A stretch of 64,000 bases of DNA from an uncultured Litoreibacter sp. (GCA_947494435.1 CANLUY010000001.1:1106001-1170000); one strand, 5' to 3'. Positions 24,333 to 33,845 are shown, numbered from the stretch's first letter. The notes: generated by a model not told the origin, from the sequence alone. Numbers and translations: made by a program.

Positions 24333-24367
24333 AGCCCCGGGTCCGTGCATCGGTTCCGGGGCTTCCT
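24333..24367. terminator. possible terminator stem-loop after the DUF4198 gene
   Basis: AGCCCCGG (24333-24340) pairs with CCGGGGCT (24356-24363) around a 15-base loop, beginning five bases after the DUF4198 gene stop. The T-rich side is on the plus strand, which has no nearby upstream gene, while on the minus strand the stem is followed by a poor T-run. It is a weak terminator or a 3' protective hairpin for the leftward gene. Confidence 0.45.
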
Positions 24368-25177
24368 TTATTCAGGGACATAAAACGTCAGCGCGGCCCA
24401 ATGGGTTTTCCAAACCGGCCCAACCGTGGCGTCGTTGTTTGGCAAGGCTTCGGCCCAAACGGCATCTACAAGATAGCTGTGACCCGCTTTGACTGGCAGT
24501 ATTGCTTCACCCTTGGCGTCGGTTGTGTGGAGTGTGACAATCACCGTCTCATCAGGCGCTTTCTCGAAAAGCTCGACTTGCGTTTTCACTCTCGGGGCCC
24601 CGTTAAGCATGACCCGCACCGGCATGGTGTCAGTCTTTTCAGCATACGGGTTTGCAAGGGCGACAATCTCGGTTTTGAGACCAACGGCTGTGTCTTTGCC
24701 TGCACCATCCCCAACAGCGACCAGCGCTTTGGCATAGCGGCGGTAGGTTTCGACGAATTTCTCCCGGCTCAACCCGCGAGCGTCGTGTTCAGCAATAATT
24801 CCTTCGAAAGCTTTATGGGCGACGAATTTTTCGAACTTCTTGAATTCTGTATAAGTAAGGCGATTATCAGCGGTTTCATGCACAATGACTGCGAGGCCAT
24901 CTGTGCCTATACTTGTGCTCATCGCCGGATTGTCGCCTATACGAGATTTCACCTCTGTTGTGACGTCATTCTGCACAATATCAAAGCGGGTGATCTGTGA
25001 TGGTCGATACGGATAGGTAGAGCCGCTAAATTCTTCTCCTACCTTCAAATCGGCCTTGAACTCAGTGCCTGGTTGTATCTGATAGGCATGAGGTTCGATC
25101 CAGAACTCATGGGCGCTTGCATTTGTAGTGGCGAGCACAAAAGCAGCAGTAGAAAGAGCGGAGATTAGCAAACGCAT
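24368..25177 (-). CDS. exported DUF4198 family protein
   Basis: A 269-residue protein with a signal peptide (MRLLISALSTAAFVLATTNASAHEFWIEP, cleavage near residue 22). The mature start HEFWIEPHAYQI and the domain of predicted beta-strands are typical of DUF4198 (PF10670), linked in the databases to nickel/cobalt uptake. The C-terminal part carries VRVMLNGAPRVKTQVELFEKAP, a carrier-like beta-sandwich. AGGTG precedes ATG 25177. It is divergent from the HupE-type gene and the two start codons overlap. It probably binds a metal in the periplasm and cooperates with that membrane protein, by context. Confidence 0.82.
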   Translation of the reverse strand: MRLLISALSTAAFVLATTNASAHEFWIEPHAYQIQPGTEFKADLKVGEEFSGSTYPYRPSQITRFDIVQNDVTTEVKSRIGDNPAMSTSIGTDGLAVIVHETADNRLTYTEFKKFEKFVAHKAFEGIIAEHDARGLSREKFVETYRRYAKALVAVGDGAGKDTAVGLKTEIVALANPYAEKTDTMPVRVMLNGAPRVKTQVELFEKAPDETVIVTLHTTDAKGEAILPVKAGHSYLVDAVWAEALPNNDATVGPVWKTHWAALTFYVPE

Positions 25178-26372
25178 GAAACACCTATCGGATTTTGTTG
25201 TCACAAGGGTGGCGTTCGCAACGGTCATGTCAATGGCTATACTGATCACGTTCCTGTCTAGTGCGGTTGCACATGAAATTCGCCCAGCGATCGCCGATGC
25301 GACATTGAGTGAAGATCGAGTTGAACTGCAAATTACGCTCAACGCGGAAAGCCTTCTCGCAGGTATCGATCTTGAAGGGCTTGAAGATACCAATGAGGCA
25401 CCAGAGGCCGAACTCTATGATGAGTTGCGTGCCCTGCCGGACGATGAGATTAGCAAGCGGTTAACGGAGGCATGGCCTGATCTAAGGGATAGCGTCATCG
25501 TTGATGCTGACGGAGAGCGGGTCTTGCTGGCTTTGGACGCCGTAGAGGTTAAGGCTGAAAGCGATATCGAGCTTCCGCGAGATACTGTTGTCCAATTGTC
25601 CGCCGCGCTTCCTAGTAACGATGGAGACGTTCAGATCGGTTGGGTTGCAGAGAATGGCCCGATTATTGTGCGTCAGACAGGCGGAGGCGACGATGCTTAT
25701 GCAGGGTTCCTTGATCGTGGGGCTTTGAGTGATCCATTGCCACGCGTTGGCACCGCGACAGAAAGTGCTGGTGCTGTTTTTGTTCGCTACATTGCGGTCG
25801 GGTTTGACCATATTATTCCGAAAGGTCTAGACCACATCCTGTTTGTATTGGGGCTGTTCTTCTTGTCCATGAAGATGCGTCCGCTGATCATGCAAGTGAC
25901 GGTCTTCACCGTTGCTCATACGATCACTCTGGCCTTAGCGAGCCTTCAGATCGTGAATATTCCCGGCAGTATTGTTGAACCATTGATCGCTTTGTCCATC
26001 GTCTATGTCGCAGTAGAGAATATCTTTGCCCGTGACATCAAATGGTGGCGCCCGGTCATTATATTTGGGTTCGGACTGCTGCATGGTTTGGGATTTGCTT
26101 CTGTTCTAGGCGAATTTGGTCTTGCGCCGGGGCGTTTCGTGGCCGGGCTTATTGGTTTCAACATTGGCGTTGAGATTGGTCAGCTGACAGTGATTGGCCT
26201 TGCAGCACTTGTTCTGTGGCTAAGTCTGCGCGGGGCGCATATGGCCGATTTGGATGAGGCTGAGATGCGTGTGCGCGACCCTGATGTCATGTTTCGCGCT
26301 GTTTCTATCTGTGGATCCATCCTAATTGCCATTGTTGGCGCGTATTGGGCATTCGAGAGGGTTTTTCTCTAA
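25176..26372 (+). CDS. HupE/UreJ_2 family membrane protein
   Basis: An approximately 398-residue protein: a signal-like segment, a roughly 190-residue periplasmic domain beginning AHEIRPAIADATL, then six or so membrane segments starting with AVGFDHIIPKGLDHILFVLGLFFLS. The two DHI/DHIL histidines and VFTVAHTITLALA recall the HupE/UreJ nickel or cobalt permeases. The start is uncertain: ATG 25176 overlaps the divergent DUF4198 start, while GTG 25209 or ATG 25227 would give a shorter signal peptide but have poorer ribosome sites. A DMT transporter gene follows after three bases. Transport of a metal is inferred from family and neighbour. Confidence 0.8.
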   Translation: MKHLSDFVVTRVAFATVMSMAILITFLSSAVAHEIRPAIADATLSEDRVELQITLNAESLLAGIDLEGLEDTNEAPEAELYDELRALPDDEISKRLTEAWPDLRDSVIVDADGERVLLALDAVEVKAESDIELPRDTVVQLSAALPSNDGDVQIGWVAENGPIIVRQTGGGDDAYAGFLDRGALSDPLPRVGTATESAGAVFVRYIAVGFDHIIPKGLDHILFVLGLFFLSMKMRPLIMQVTVFTVAHTITLALASLQIVNIPGSIVEPLIALSIVYVAVENIFARDIKWWRPVIIFGFGLLHGLGFASVLGEFGLAPGRFVAGLIGFNIGVEIGQLTVIGLAALVLWLSLRGAHMADLDEAEMRVRDPDVMFRAVSICGSILIAIVGAYWAFERVFL

Positions 26373-26375
26373 CCC

Positions 26376-27317
26376 ATGCAGGCCCCGCCCAAGCAAAACA
26401 TCGCGCTTGCGATTGGTTCGAAAATTGCAGCGGTGATTTGCTTCATCTTGATGGCAACCTTCGTCAAGATTGCCTCCGTCACCATTCCGGCCGGGGAGAT
26501 CGTTTTCTTTCGGTCCTTCTGTGCTTTGCCCATTATTGTTGCATGGGTAATTTGGCGGGGTGAGTTGAGCACCGGTTTCAAGACCGATAACCCAATTGGC
26601 CACCTTTGGCGGGGGCTTGTTGGGACGATGGGTATGAGCCTCGGTTTCGCTGCGCTTGGGCTGCTGCCTTTATCCGAAGTGAAAGCCATCCAATATGCGC
26701 AACCCGTTCTTGTGGTGGTTTTCGCGGCAATGTTTCTTGGTGAGCGCGTTCGTATCTTTCGTCTGACTGCTGTTGGCCTTGGTATGTCGGGGGTGTTGGT
26801 GATTATGTGGCCACGCCTTACGGCTTTTACAGATGCTGGCGTCGACCCCTATTTGGCGCTTGGTGCGGTCGTAGCGTTCGGGTCAGCTGTTATGGCTGCT
26901 TTGGCACATGTCTTCGTCCGCAAACTAACAGCAACCGAACCGACATCGGCAATTGTGTTCTACTTTGGCGTTACCGCTTCCACTCTGTCACTGCTCACAA
27001 TCCCTTTTGGTTGGGTCATGCCAAGTACTTACGAATTTGCTGTCCTCATTGGCGCAGGAATAGTTGGTGGTGTCGGTCAAATCTTCCTAACTTCCAGCTA
27101 CCGATACGCCGATGCGTCTGTTGTCGCTCCGTTCGAATATTCGTCAATTTTGTTAGCGATTGGCATCGGGTATTTTGTCTTTGCGGAAGTGCCGACACTC
27201 GTGATGTTGCTTGGCATCGCTTTGATTGTGGTAGCTGGCGTCCTTATCATCTGGCGTGAACGTCAGCTGGGCCTTGAGAGGGCGAAAGGTCGGAAGGTGA
27301 TGACCCCGCAAGGCTAG
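26376..27317 (+). CDS. DMT-superfamily (EamA) transporter
   Basis: A 313-residue inner-membrane protein with ten predicted membrane segments in two EamA repeats. Family landmarks are FVKIASVTIPAGEIVFFRSF at the first repeat, LSEVKAIQYAQPVLVVVFAAMFLGERV at its end, and the same pattern YADASVVAPFEYSSILLAIGIGYFVFAEVP in the second repeat. Members export metabolites or amino acids; the substrate is unknown. It is three bases after the HupE-type gene and probably cotranscribed. Confidence 0.88.
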   Translation: MQAPPKQNIALAIGSKIAAVICFILMATFVKIASVTIPAGEIVFFRSFCALPIIVAWVIWRGELSTGFKTDNPIGHLWRGLVGTMGMSLGFAALGLLPLSEVKAIQYAQPVLVVVFAAMFLGERVRIFRLTAVGLGMSGVLVIMWPRLTAFTDAGVDPYLALGAVVAFGSAVMAALAHVFVRKLTATEPTSAIVFYFGVTASTLSLLTIPFGWVMPSTYEFAVLIGAGIVGGVGQIFLTSSYRYADASVVAPFEYSSILLAIGIGYFVFAEVPTLVMLLGIALIVVAGVLIIWRERQLGLERAKGRKVMTPQG

Positions 27318-27376
27318 TGGCTTCGAAAAGTGGACGTTTTGTGGTATGAATGGCTTGCACAATGGAGGTTCTCAAA

Positions 27377-27565
27377 ATGAAGCACGTCCTTGACAAGTCT
27401 AACCCTGCCCAGTCGCCAACCGCTTTGCGCCACGCTTATCTGAAGGACCGTTCCAGACGGCCTTCTGCATCCACGCTCGCACTTCAACAGCGTCATACGC
27501 CACCTAAGACCAGCGCATCCAAGCTACGCCAGTTTCTTCGTATTGAACGTGGGGATATCGCCTAA
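27377..27565 (+). CDS. small basic protein of unknown function
   Basis: A 62-residue protein, strongly basic and Ser/Pro-rich, with no membrane segment. ATG 27377 is preceded by a very good ribosome site, GGAGG at 27364-27368, eight bases away, which is the main reason for calling it. An in-frame ATG at 27350 is less likely. The end overlaps the ilvE stop by four bases on the other strand, as other real genes do in this window. The function is unknown; the charge suggests nucleic-acid or ribosome contact (speculative). Confidence 0.6.
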   Translation: MKHVLDKSNPAQSPTALRHAYLKDRSRRPSASTLALQQRHTPPKTSASKLRQFLRIERGDIA

Positions 27566-28431
27566 GCGCGGACGAGCTTTTCGTACCCTTCGGAGATTTC
27601 GCGGGTCAGCGCGCCAACTTCGAAGTTGTAATCACCAATCTGTCCGACCGGTGTCACTTCGGCGGCTGTACCGGTCAACCAACATTGCTCGAAGCCTTCG
27701 AGCTCTTCTGGCATTATGTGACGCTCGTGCACTTTAACCTGGCGGTCTTTCAGCATGCCGATCACCGTTTGACGGGTCAGGCCATTTAGAAACGCGTCTG
27801 GGTCTGGTGTGTGCACTTCACCGTCTTTGACGAAGAAGATGTTTGCACCGGTCGCTTCTGCGACATAGCCACGATAGTCGAACATCATCGCGTCAGAGCA
27901 GCCTTTGGCTTCTGCCGCGTGCTTCGACATGGTACAAATCATGTAAAGGCCAGCAGCCTTGGCATGGCAGGGGATCGTTTCCGGCGACGGGCGCTTCCAC
28001 TTGGAGATATCAAGCTTCGCGCCTTTCATCTTCGCATCACCGTAGTAGTTGCCCCACTCCCATGCGGCGACGGCCATTCGGACGGGATTTCGATTTGACG
28101 CGACACCCATATCCTCACCAGCCCCACGCCAAGCAATTGCGCGTACATAGGCATCTGAAAACCCATTCGCTTCGAGAACGGCTATTTTCGCAGCCTCGAT
28201 TTCATCGACTGTGTAAGGGATCGGCATATCAAGCTCGTTGCCTGAGAAGATCAAACGCTCAGAGTGTTCGCGGGATTTGAAGATCTTGCCGTTATAGCAC
28301 CGCTCACCTTCAAAAACCGATGAAGCGTAGTGAATGCCGTGGGTCAGGATATGCACGTTGGCGTCACGCCAATCGACCAGTTTTCCATCCATCCAGATGA
28401 CGCCGTCACGATCATCATAGCCACCAGCCAT
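27562..28431 (-). CDS. ilvE: branched-chain amino acid aminotransferase
   Basis: A 289-residue class IV PLP aminotransferase that makes the last step of leucine, isoleucine and valine synthesis. It shows GIHYASSVFEGERCY near the N-terminus, the PLP-binding Lys at about residue 158 in CHAKAAGLY, and the cofactor-side loop VAEATGANIFFVKDG with LTGTAAEVTPVG. ATG 28431 is preferred over a GTG two codons earlier, since AAGGG lies nine bases before it. A second class IV aminotransferase lies at 51625-52533; this one has the clearer IlvE sequence. It is divergent from petP. Confidence 0.92.
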   Translation of the reverse strand: MAGGYDDRDGVIWMDGKLVDWRDANVHILTHGIHYASSVFEGERCYNGKIFKSREHSERLIFSGNELDMPIPYTVDEIEAAKIAVLEANGFSDAYVRAIAWRGAGEDMGVASNRNPVRMAVAAWEWGNYYGDAKMKGAKLDISKWKRPSPETIPCHAKAAGLYMICTMSKHAAEAKGCSDAMMFDYRGYVAEATGANIFFVKDGEVHTPDPDAFLNGLTRQTVIGMLKDRQVKVHERHIMPEELEGFEQCWLTGTAAEVTPVGQIGDYNFEVGALTREISEGYEKLVRA

Positions 28432-28607
28432 TTCCACATTCCCTTACACAGATCGCAGACGCGAATTTTCAATTGTTGCGTGAATTACGCCCGTTTCGGA
28501 CATATTGTTTCACTAAAGCTGAGATTCGCTATCATTGGTATCTTGGAAAGTCAACAAGGCTGACATAAACTGAAACGCAGAATGCCCCAGCGATCAAAGG
28601 AGCTGAC

Positions 28608-29123
28608 ATGGCAGAAAATGGAACGGGTATGCCTCCGGGGCATGGTGGCGAAAGTCTGCTGTTCCTGACCGATGATCAGTTACGACGTGGAATCGAGGCA
28701 ATGTTTTTTGCCTATCGTGGATTTACGGCTGATCCTGATCGTATACTTGCTGAACATGCCTATGGTCGGGCACATCACCGCGCACTGCACTTTGTGCATC
28801 GCTCTCCTGGCACGACCGTGAATAATCTTCTGAATATTTTGGGTGTAACGAAACAGTCTCTCAACCGCGTGTTGCGTACATTGATCGAGGATGGTTTGGT
28901 GTCTTCCAAAGTCGGTGTCAAAGATCGTCGCGAACGCCACTTGTTTTTGACCGATGCCGGTAAAGAACTGGAGAAAGTTCTAAGCGAAGCACAACGCAAA
29001 CGGATGCGCGCAGCGTACCGCGAGGCCGGCCCCGAAGCAGTTGCAGGCTTTCGCAAAGTGCTGCTTGAAATTATGGATCCAGAGATGCGCAAGCATTTTG
29101 ACCAGTTGAAGGATAGTATGTGA
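28608..29123 (+). CDS. petP: MarR-family regulator, PetP-like
   Basis: A 171-residue winged-helix regulator: VNNLLNILGVTKQSLNRVLRTLIEDGLV is the recognition helix region and VKDRRERHLFLTDAGKEL the wing. AAAGGAG gives a strong ribosome site. The stop overlaps the response regulator start (TGATG). The pair MarR plus OmpR-type regulator matches the petP-petR pair described upstream of the cytochrome bc1 operon of Rhodobacter capsulatus. The bc1 genes themselves are not in this window, so the symbol rests on order and sequence resemblance recalled from that system. Confidence 0.78.
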   Translation: MAENGTGMPPGHGGESLLFLTDDQLRRGIEAMFFAYRGFTADPDRILAEHAYGRAHHRALHFVHRSPGTTVNNLLNILGVTKQSLNRVLRTLIEDGLVSSKVGVKDRRERHLFLTDAGKELEKVLSEAQRKRMRAAYREAGPEAVAGFRKVLLEIMDPEMRKHFDQLKDSM

Positions 29124-29833
29124 TGGCTGATCTGTCTCAGAACGACGCACATCTGCTGATCGTTGATGATGACGAGCGCATTCGGACTTTGCTGCAGCAG
29201 TTTCTGTCGCGCAACGGGTTCTGGACAACAGCAGCGCGCGATGCAGAACATGCACGTCGCTTGTTGAGTGGGCTAGATTTCGATTTGATCGTTTTGGATG
29301 TCATGATGCCGGGCGATGATGGAATTACTTTCACGAAGGAGCTGCGCCAAAAGCAAGACACACCGATCCTTTTGCTGACAGCAAAAGGCGAGTCGGCAGA
29401 TCGTATTTCCGGTCTTGAAGCCGGGGCTGACGATTACCTGCCGAAGCCTTTTGAACCAAAGGAATTGCTGTTGCGCATCAACGCGATCCTGCGCCGTGTT
29501 CCCCAATCTGAAGAAATCAATGATGCGCCGAAAGTTCTGCATCTCGGGGATATTCGCTATGATATTGATCGTGGGGAAATGTGGCAGGGCGATGCTTTGG
29601 TGCGACTGACGGCCACCGAGGTGTCCTTGATGCGCATTTTTTCAGGACGGGTGGGCGAACCAGTGTCGCGCGCAAAGCTGGTCGAAGACCTTGGCCGTGA
29701 CAAAGGGCAAGCCCAAGAACGAGCGGTCGACGTACAAATTACCCGTTTGCGCCGAAAAATCGAAGCTGATCCGAAACAGCCGCGATACCTTCAGACGGTC
29801 CGTGGGGCGGGCTATATGCTCGCCCCAGATTAA
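29123..29833 (+). CDS. petR: OmpR-family response regulator, PetR-like
   Basis: A 236-residue two-component regulator. The receiver has DDDER at residues 15-19, the phosphoacceptor Asp59 in VLDVMMPGDDG and Lys in DYLPKPF. The C-terminal winged helix ends in VDVQITRLRRKIEADPKQPRYLQTVRGAGYML. It starts at ATG 29123 overlapping the petP stop; a GTG one codon earlier is possible. No histidine kinase is adjacent. PetR of Rhodobacter capsulatus was reported to be needed for growth by respiration and photosynthesis, so an essential housekeeping role is plausible here. Confidence 0.82.
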   Translation: MADLSQNDAHLLIVDDDERIRTLLQQFLSRNGFWTTAARDAEHARRLLSGLDFDLIVLDVMMPGDDGITFTKELRQKQDTPILLLTAKGESADRISGLEAGADDYLPKPFEPKELLLRINAILRRVPQSEEINDAPKVLHLGDIRYDIDRGEMWQGDALVRLTATEVSLMRIFSGRVGEPVSRAKLVEDLGRDKGQAQERAVDVQITRLRRKIEADPKQPRYLQTVRGAGYMLAPD

Positions 29834-29860
29834 TACGCTTGACCCGAAAGCAGTAATCCT

Positions 29861-30796
29861 ATGACGACAGCGTTCTTCAGCCATCCAGCTTGCTTGCAGC
29901 ATGTCACACCACCGGGACATCCTGAACGCGTGGATCGCCTCATGGCGATCTATGCTGCCGTCGATACTATTGATGATGAAGACTTGATACGTATTGAGGC
30001 GCCTATGGCGTGCGAGGATGACGTGTTACTCACTCATCCCCAGCATCACATCGACGCTATCAAGGCTGCAGAACCTAAGTCGGGCTCCGTTGCTTTGGAC
30101 GCCGATACCCACATGTCGCAAGGTTCGGTAGAAGCAGCATTCCGCGGGGTCGGCGCGATGACGCGCGCTGTCGATATGGTTTTGGGGGGGGATGTCTCAA
30201 ATGCGTTTGCCGCTATGCGCCCGCCTGGGCACCATGCTGAAACTGCTAAGCAAATGGGGTTTTGCCTGTTTGGTAACGTCGCAATTGCAGCGAAACATGC
30301 GCTTGAAAGGCACGGTCTGTCGCGTGTGGCCATTGTTGATTTCGACGTTCATCACGGCAACGGCACACAGGACTTGCTATGGGATGAAACGCGCGCGCTG
30401 TTTATCTCGTCGCATCAAATGCCATTATGGCCCGGCAGCGGTCGGGTTGAGGAAAATGGTGTAGGGGGCAACATTTTAAATGTGCCTTTGGCCTCTGACT
30501 CGGATGGCGTTGCGATGCGCAACGCCTATGAACGTATTGTTTTCCCGGCACTTGAGGATTTTAAGCCCGAACTCCTGCTGATCTCCGCAGGGTTTGATGC
30601 CCATCAGGACGATCCATTGGCTAACCTGAATTGGTCCACCAAAGACTTCGCTTGGGTTACTGAACGCTTGTGTGACATTGCTGATGCGCATTGTCAGGGA
30701 CGCATCGTCTCGACTTTGGAAGGCGGATATGATTTGCAAGCGTTAGCTGCGTCGACCAAGGCGCATTTGGAAGTCTTACTGGCGAGGGGCAAATGA
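29861..30796 (+). CDS. histone deacetylase-like (class II) amidohydrolase
   Basis: A 311-residue zinc hydrolase of the HDAC/AcuC/APAH superfamily, which removes acetyl or similar groups from lysine, polyamines or other amines. The motif RPPGHHAE carries the paired catalytic His124-His125, DFDVHHGNGTQ gives zinc ligands Asp162 and His164, and SAGFDAHQDDPL gives Asp246. No signal peptide is seen. It overlaps xseB by four bases and heads the operon with xseB, ispA and dxs, a linkage I recall from other Rhodobacterales. The substrate is unknown. Confidence 0.88.
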   Translation: MTTAFFSHPACLQHVTPPGHPERVDRLMAIYAAVDTIDDEDLIRIEAPMACEDDVLLTHPQHHIDAIKAAEPKSGSVALDADTHMSQGSVEAAFRGVGAMTRAVDMVLGGDVSNAFAAMRPPGHHAETAKQMGFCLFGNVAIAAKHALERHGLSRVAIVDFDVHHGNGTQDLLWDETRALFISSHQMPLWPGSGRVEENGVGGNILNVPLASDSDGVAMRNAYERIVFPALEDFKPELLLISAGFDAHQDDPLANLNWSTKDFAWVTERLCDIADAHCQGRIVSTLEGGYDLQALAASTKAHLEVLLARGK

Positions 30797-31032
30797 GCGA
30801 AACAGATGTAAAAGACATGTCCTTCGAGCAGGCGATGGCCGAGCTGGAAAATGTCGTTGACCAATTGGAACGCGGCGATGTGCCCCTTGATGAGTCTATT
30901 AAGCTTTATGAACGTGGCGCACAGCTGAAGAAGCGCTGTGAGGCAAAGCTTGCAGAGGCAGAAGAGAAGGTCGCCGCGATTACACTTGATGGTGGGCAAC
31001 CCACTGGCACGACGCCTGTAGAAGGCCTCTAA
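30793..31032 (+). CDS. xseB: exodeoxyribonuclease VII small subunit
   Basis: A 79-residue protein that forms the regulatory small subunit of exonuclease VII, which degrades single-stranded DNA. The family core FEQAMAELENVVDQLERGDVPLDESIKLYERG is complete, and the C-terminal coiled-coil QLKKRCEAKLAEAEEKV follows. It overlaps the deacetylase-like gene, and ispA begins directly after its stop. Linkage of xseB to ispA and dxs is common in proteobacteria. Confidence 0.95.
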   Translation: MSETDVKDMSFEQAMAELENVVDQLERGDVPLDESIKLYERGAQLKKRCEAKLAEAEEKVAAITLDGGQPTGTTPVEGL

Positions 31033-31896
31033 GTGTTTTCTGAAGCGCTTTTAGATGCGCAAGCGCGTGTGCAACGCGCGTTGGACGAGGTAATGGCAGA
31101 CCTTGACGGGACGGTCGCTGATGCAATGCGCTACACCTGCCAAGGTGGCAAACGGCTTCGCGCATTCTTAGTAATGGAAAGCGCCAGATTACATGGTGTC
31201 GATCGGTCCGCAGCGGATCGCGTGGCGGCTGCGATTGAGGCGATCCACGCCTATTCGCTCGTACATGATGATCTGCCGTGTATGGACGATGATGACCTGC
31301 GACGCGGCAATCCAACAGTGCATGTCAAATGGGATGATGCGATTGCTGTGCTAACCGGTGATGCATTGCAAACGCTTGCTTTCGATGTGCTGGCAGACCC
31401 GCGCACCGGAAGTCCAGATGTTCAGGTTGCGCTTATTTCTTCGCTTGCGAAAGCGTCGGGTGCCGAAGGAATGGTTCTGGGTCAAGTTCTGGACATCGAG
31501 GCCGAAACTGCTGATGCGCCTCTGGATCTGCAGCAAATCACGCGATTACAGGCTGGAAAAACCGGTGCACTGATTGAATGGTCCGCCTGTGCCGGTGCAC
31601 TTCTTGGTCGGGCGGATCCGACACCTCTGCGCCAATATGCCCAAGCGCTTGGCCTTGCGTTTCAAATTGCAGACGACATCTTGGATATTGAGGGCGACGC
31701 GGCGAAGGCAGGCAAGCGATTGCAGAAAGACGAAGACGCCGGAAAGGCGACATTCGTATCTTTGCTCGGCATGAATGCTGCAAAAGAACGTGCAGCAGCG
31801 CTTGTAGCCGATGCTGAGGCCGCGCTAAGCCCTTATGGGAACGAGGCGGAGAACTTGAAAGCTGCCGCGCGTTTCGTTATCTCGCGCGATACTTAG
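31033..31896 (+). CDS. ispA: farnesyl (geranyl) diphosphate synthase
   Basis: A 287-residue prenyltransferase that condenses IPP with DMAPP and GPP. The first Asp-rich motif [12 protein letters not shown] is at residues 79-90, the second at [13 protein letters not shown], and GGKRLRAF binds IPP. The Cys-Met insertion between the Asp pairs of the first motif is the bacterial FPP synthase form. It starts with GTG 31033 directly after the xseB stop. With dxs next, the operon supplies precursors for quinones, carotenoids and undecaprenyl phosphate. Confidence 0.95.
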   Translation: MFSEALLDAQARVQRALDEVMADLDGTVADAMRYTCQGGKRLRAFLVMESARLHGVDRSAADRVAAAIEAIHAYSLVHDDLPCMDDDDLRRGNPTVHVKWDDAIAVLTGDALQTLAFDVLADPRTGSPDVQVALISSLAKASGAEGMVLGQVLDIEAETADAPLDLQQITRLQAGKTGALIEWSACAGALLGRADPTPLRQYAQALGLAFQIADDILDIEGDAAKAGKRLQKDEDAGKATFVSLLGMNAAKERAAALVADAEAALSPYGNEAENLKAAARFVISRDT

Positions 31897-31916
31897 AGCG
31901 CGGAAAGGTTAGAAGA

Positions 31917-33845
31917 ATGAACGACCGGCCTGATACACCGACCCTAGACCGCGTAACAGTTCCTGCAGACATGAAGCACTTGAGTGATGCTGAGCTTGAA
32001 GCTCTCGCACGAGAATTGCGCGCTGAGACTATCTCTGCGGTCTCCGAAACGGGAGGGCATCTCGGTGCAGGTCTTGGCGTGGTTGAACTGACTGTTGCTT
32101 TGCATGCCGTGTTCGACACGCCTAAAGATCGGTTGATCTGGGATGTATCCCATCAATGCTATCCGCATAAGATTTTGACAGGCCGTCGGGATCGTATTCG
32201 CACGCTGCGAATGAAAGATGGTTTGTCCGGTTTTACCAAACGTTCTGAATCGCCTTACGATCCCTTTGGTGCGGCGCATAGTTCTACGTCTATCTCTGCA
32301 GCGCTCGGTATGGCAGTTGCGCGTGATCTGGGTGGCTCTCCCGAACATGGTGTCGGGGACTGTATCGCCGTCATCGGTGATGGCTCGATGAGTGCTGGGA
32401 TGGCCTACGAGGCCATGAACAACGCAGGCCATTTGAAGAAACGCTTGATCGTTATCCTAAATGACAATGAAATGAGTATTGCACCTCCTGTCGGTGCGAT
32501 GTCGACTTATCTGTCGCGGCTCTATGCTGGCGCGCCGTTCCAAGAATTTAAAGCTGCAGCCAAAGGGGCTGTGTCCCTTCTTCCGCCGCCCTTTCAAGAA
32601 GGGGCGCGTCGCGCGAAGGAAATGATCAAAGGCATGACAGTCGGCGGAACCATGTTTGAAGAGCTTGGCTTTTCTTACGTCGGTCCGATAGACGGCCATG
32701 ACATGGAGCAATTGCTTGCCGTTTTGCGGACCGTCAAAGAGCGCGCGAACGGGCCTATTCTGATCCATGCGATCACGAAGAAGGGCAAAGGATACGGGCC
32801 AGCAGAGGCTGCGATGGATAAAGGGCATGCGACGGCGAAGTTCGATGTCCTGACGGGTAAGCAGAAAAAAGCAAAGTCGAACGCGCCAAGCTACACATCT
32901 GTTTTTGCAAACGCCCTGATTGCGGAGGCGGAACGCTCTGACAAGATCGTCGCAGTGACAGCCGCAATGCCAGACGGAACCGGTTTGAATTTATTCGCTG
33001 AGCGGTACCCGTCACGATGTTTCGATGTTGGAATTGCTGAGCAGCATGGTGTGACGTTTTCTGCCGGTCTGGCGGCTGGTGGGATGAAACCGTTTTGTGC
33101 GATTTATTCGACCTTCTTGCAGCGCGGCTACGATCAGGTCGTGCATGATGTTGCACTTCAGCGTTTGCCTGTTCGTTTTGCGATTGATCGTGCGGGATTG
33201 GTCGGCGCGGATGGCGCGACCCACGCGGGCTCATTCGATATTGGTTTCATGGCTAATTTGCCCGGTATGGTTGTGATGGCCGCAGCTGATGAGGCAGAAC
33301 TGGTTCATATGGTGGCGACTGCCGCAGCCTATGACGAAGGACCAATCGCGTTTCGTTTCCCGCGTGGCGAAGGGGCAGGTGTTGACTTGCCGGAACGTGG
33401 CGAACCGTTGGAGATTGGCAAAGGTCGCTTGATTCAGGAAGGAAACAAGGTTGTAATCTTGTCCTTCGGCACACGTTTGCAGGAAGTTGAAAAGGCCGCA
33501 GAGAGTTTGGCGGCAAAGGGGATCACGCCGACAATCGCGGATGCACGGTTCGCGAAGCCATTGGATCAGGATCTAATCCTCGATTTGGCGCGCAACCATG
33601 ACGCACTCATAACGATTGAAGAGGGGGCTGTTGGCGGCTTTGGAAGCCACGTGGCCCAGCTTTTGTCCGACGAGGCGGTGTTTGATCGCGGGTTGAAGTT
33701 CCGGTCTATGGTGTTGCCGGACATATTTATTGATCAGGCGAGTCCAGCGGACATGTACGCAACGGCCGCAATGAATGCGCCGCAAATTGTTGCAAAAGTC
33801 CTAGAGACACTTGGCATCGCTGACTTGGATGCAAAACGCGCCTAG
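31917..33845 (+). CDS. dxs: 1-deoxy-D-xylulose-5-phosphate synthase
   Basis: A 642-residue ThDP enzyme that joins pyruvate and glyceraldehyde 3-phosphate, the entry step of the MEP isoprenoid pathway. [20 protein letters not shown] opens the family core, the ThDP motif runs from [18 protein letters not shown] to LNDNEMSI, and [18 protein letters not shown] holds the catalytic Glu. It is 20 bases after ispA and ends in an overlap with the converging sodium channel gene. Confidence 0.96.
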   Translation: MNDRPDTPTLDRVTVPADMKHLSDAELEALARELRAETISAVSETGGHLGAGLGVVELTVALHAVFDTPKDRLIWDVSHQCYPHKILTGRRDRIRTLRMKDGLSGFTKRSESPYDPFGAAHSSTSISAALGMAVARDLGGSPEHGVGDCIAVIGDGSMSAGMAYEAMNNAGHLKKRLIVILNDNEMSIAPPVGAMSTYLSRLYAGAPFQEFKAAAKGAVSLLPPPFQEGARRAKEMIKGMTVGGTMFEELGFSYVGPIDGHDMEQLLAVLRTVKERANGPILIHAITKKGKGYGPAEAAMDKGHATAKFDVLTGKQKKAKSNAPSYTSVFANALIAEAERSDKIVAVTAAMPDGTGLNLFAERYPSRCFDVGIAEQHGVTFSAGLAAGGMKPFCAIYSTFLQRGYDQVVHDVALQRLPVRFAIDRAGLVGADGATHAGSFDIGFMANLPGMVVMAAADEAELVHMVATAAAYDEGPIAFRFPRGEGAGVDLPERGEPLEIGKGRLIQEGNKVVILSFGTRLQEVEKAAESLAAKGITPTIADARFAKPLDQDLILDLARNHDALITIEEGAVGGFGSHVAQLLSDEAVFDRGLKFRSMVLPDIFIDQASPADMYATAAMNAPQIVAKVLETLGIADLDAKRA

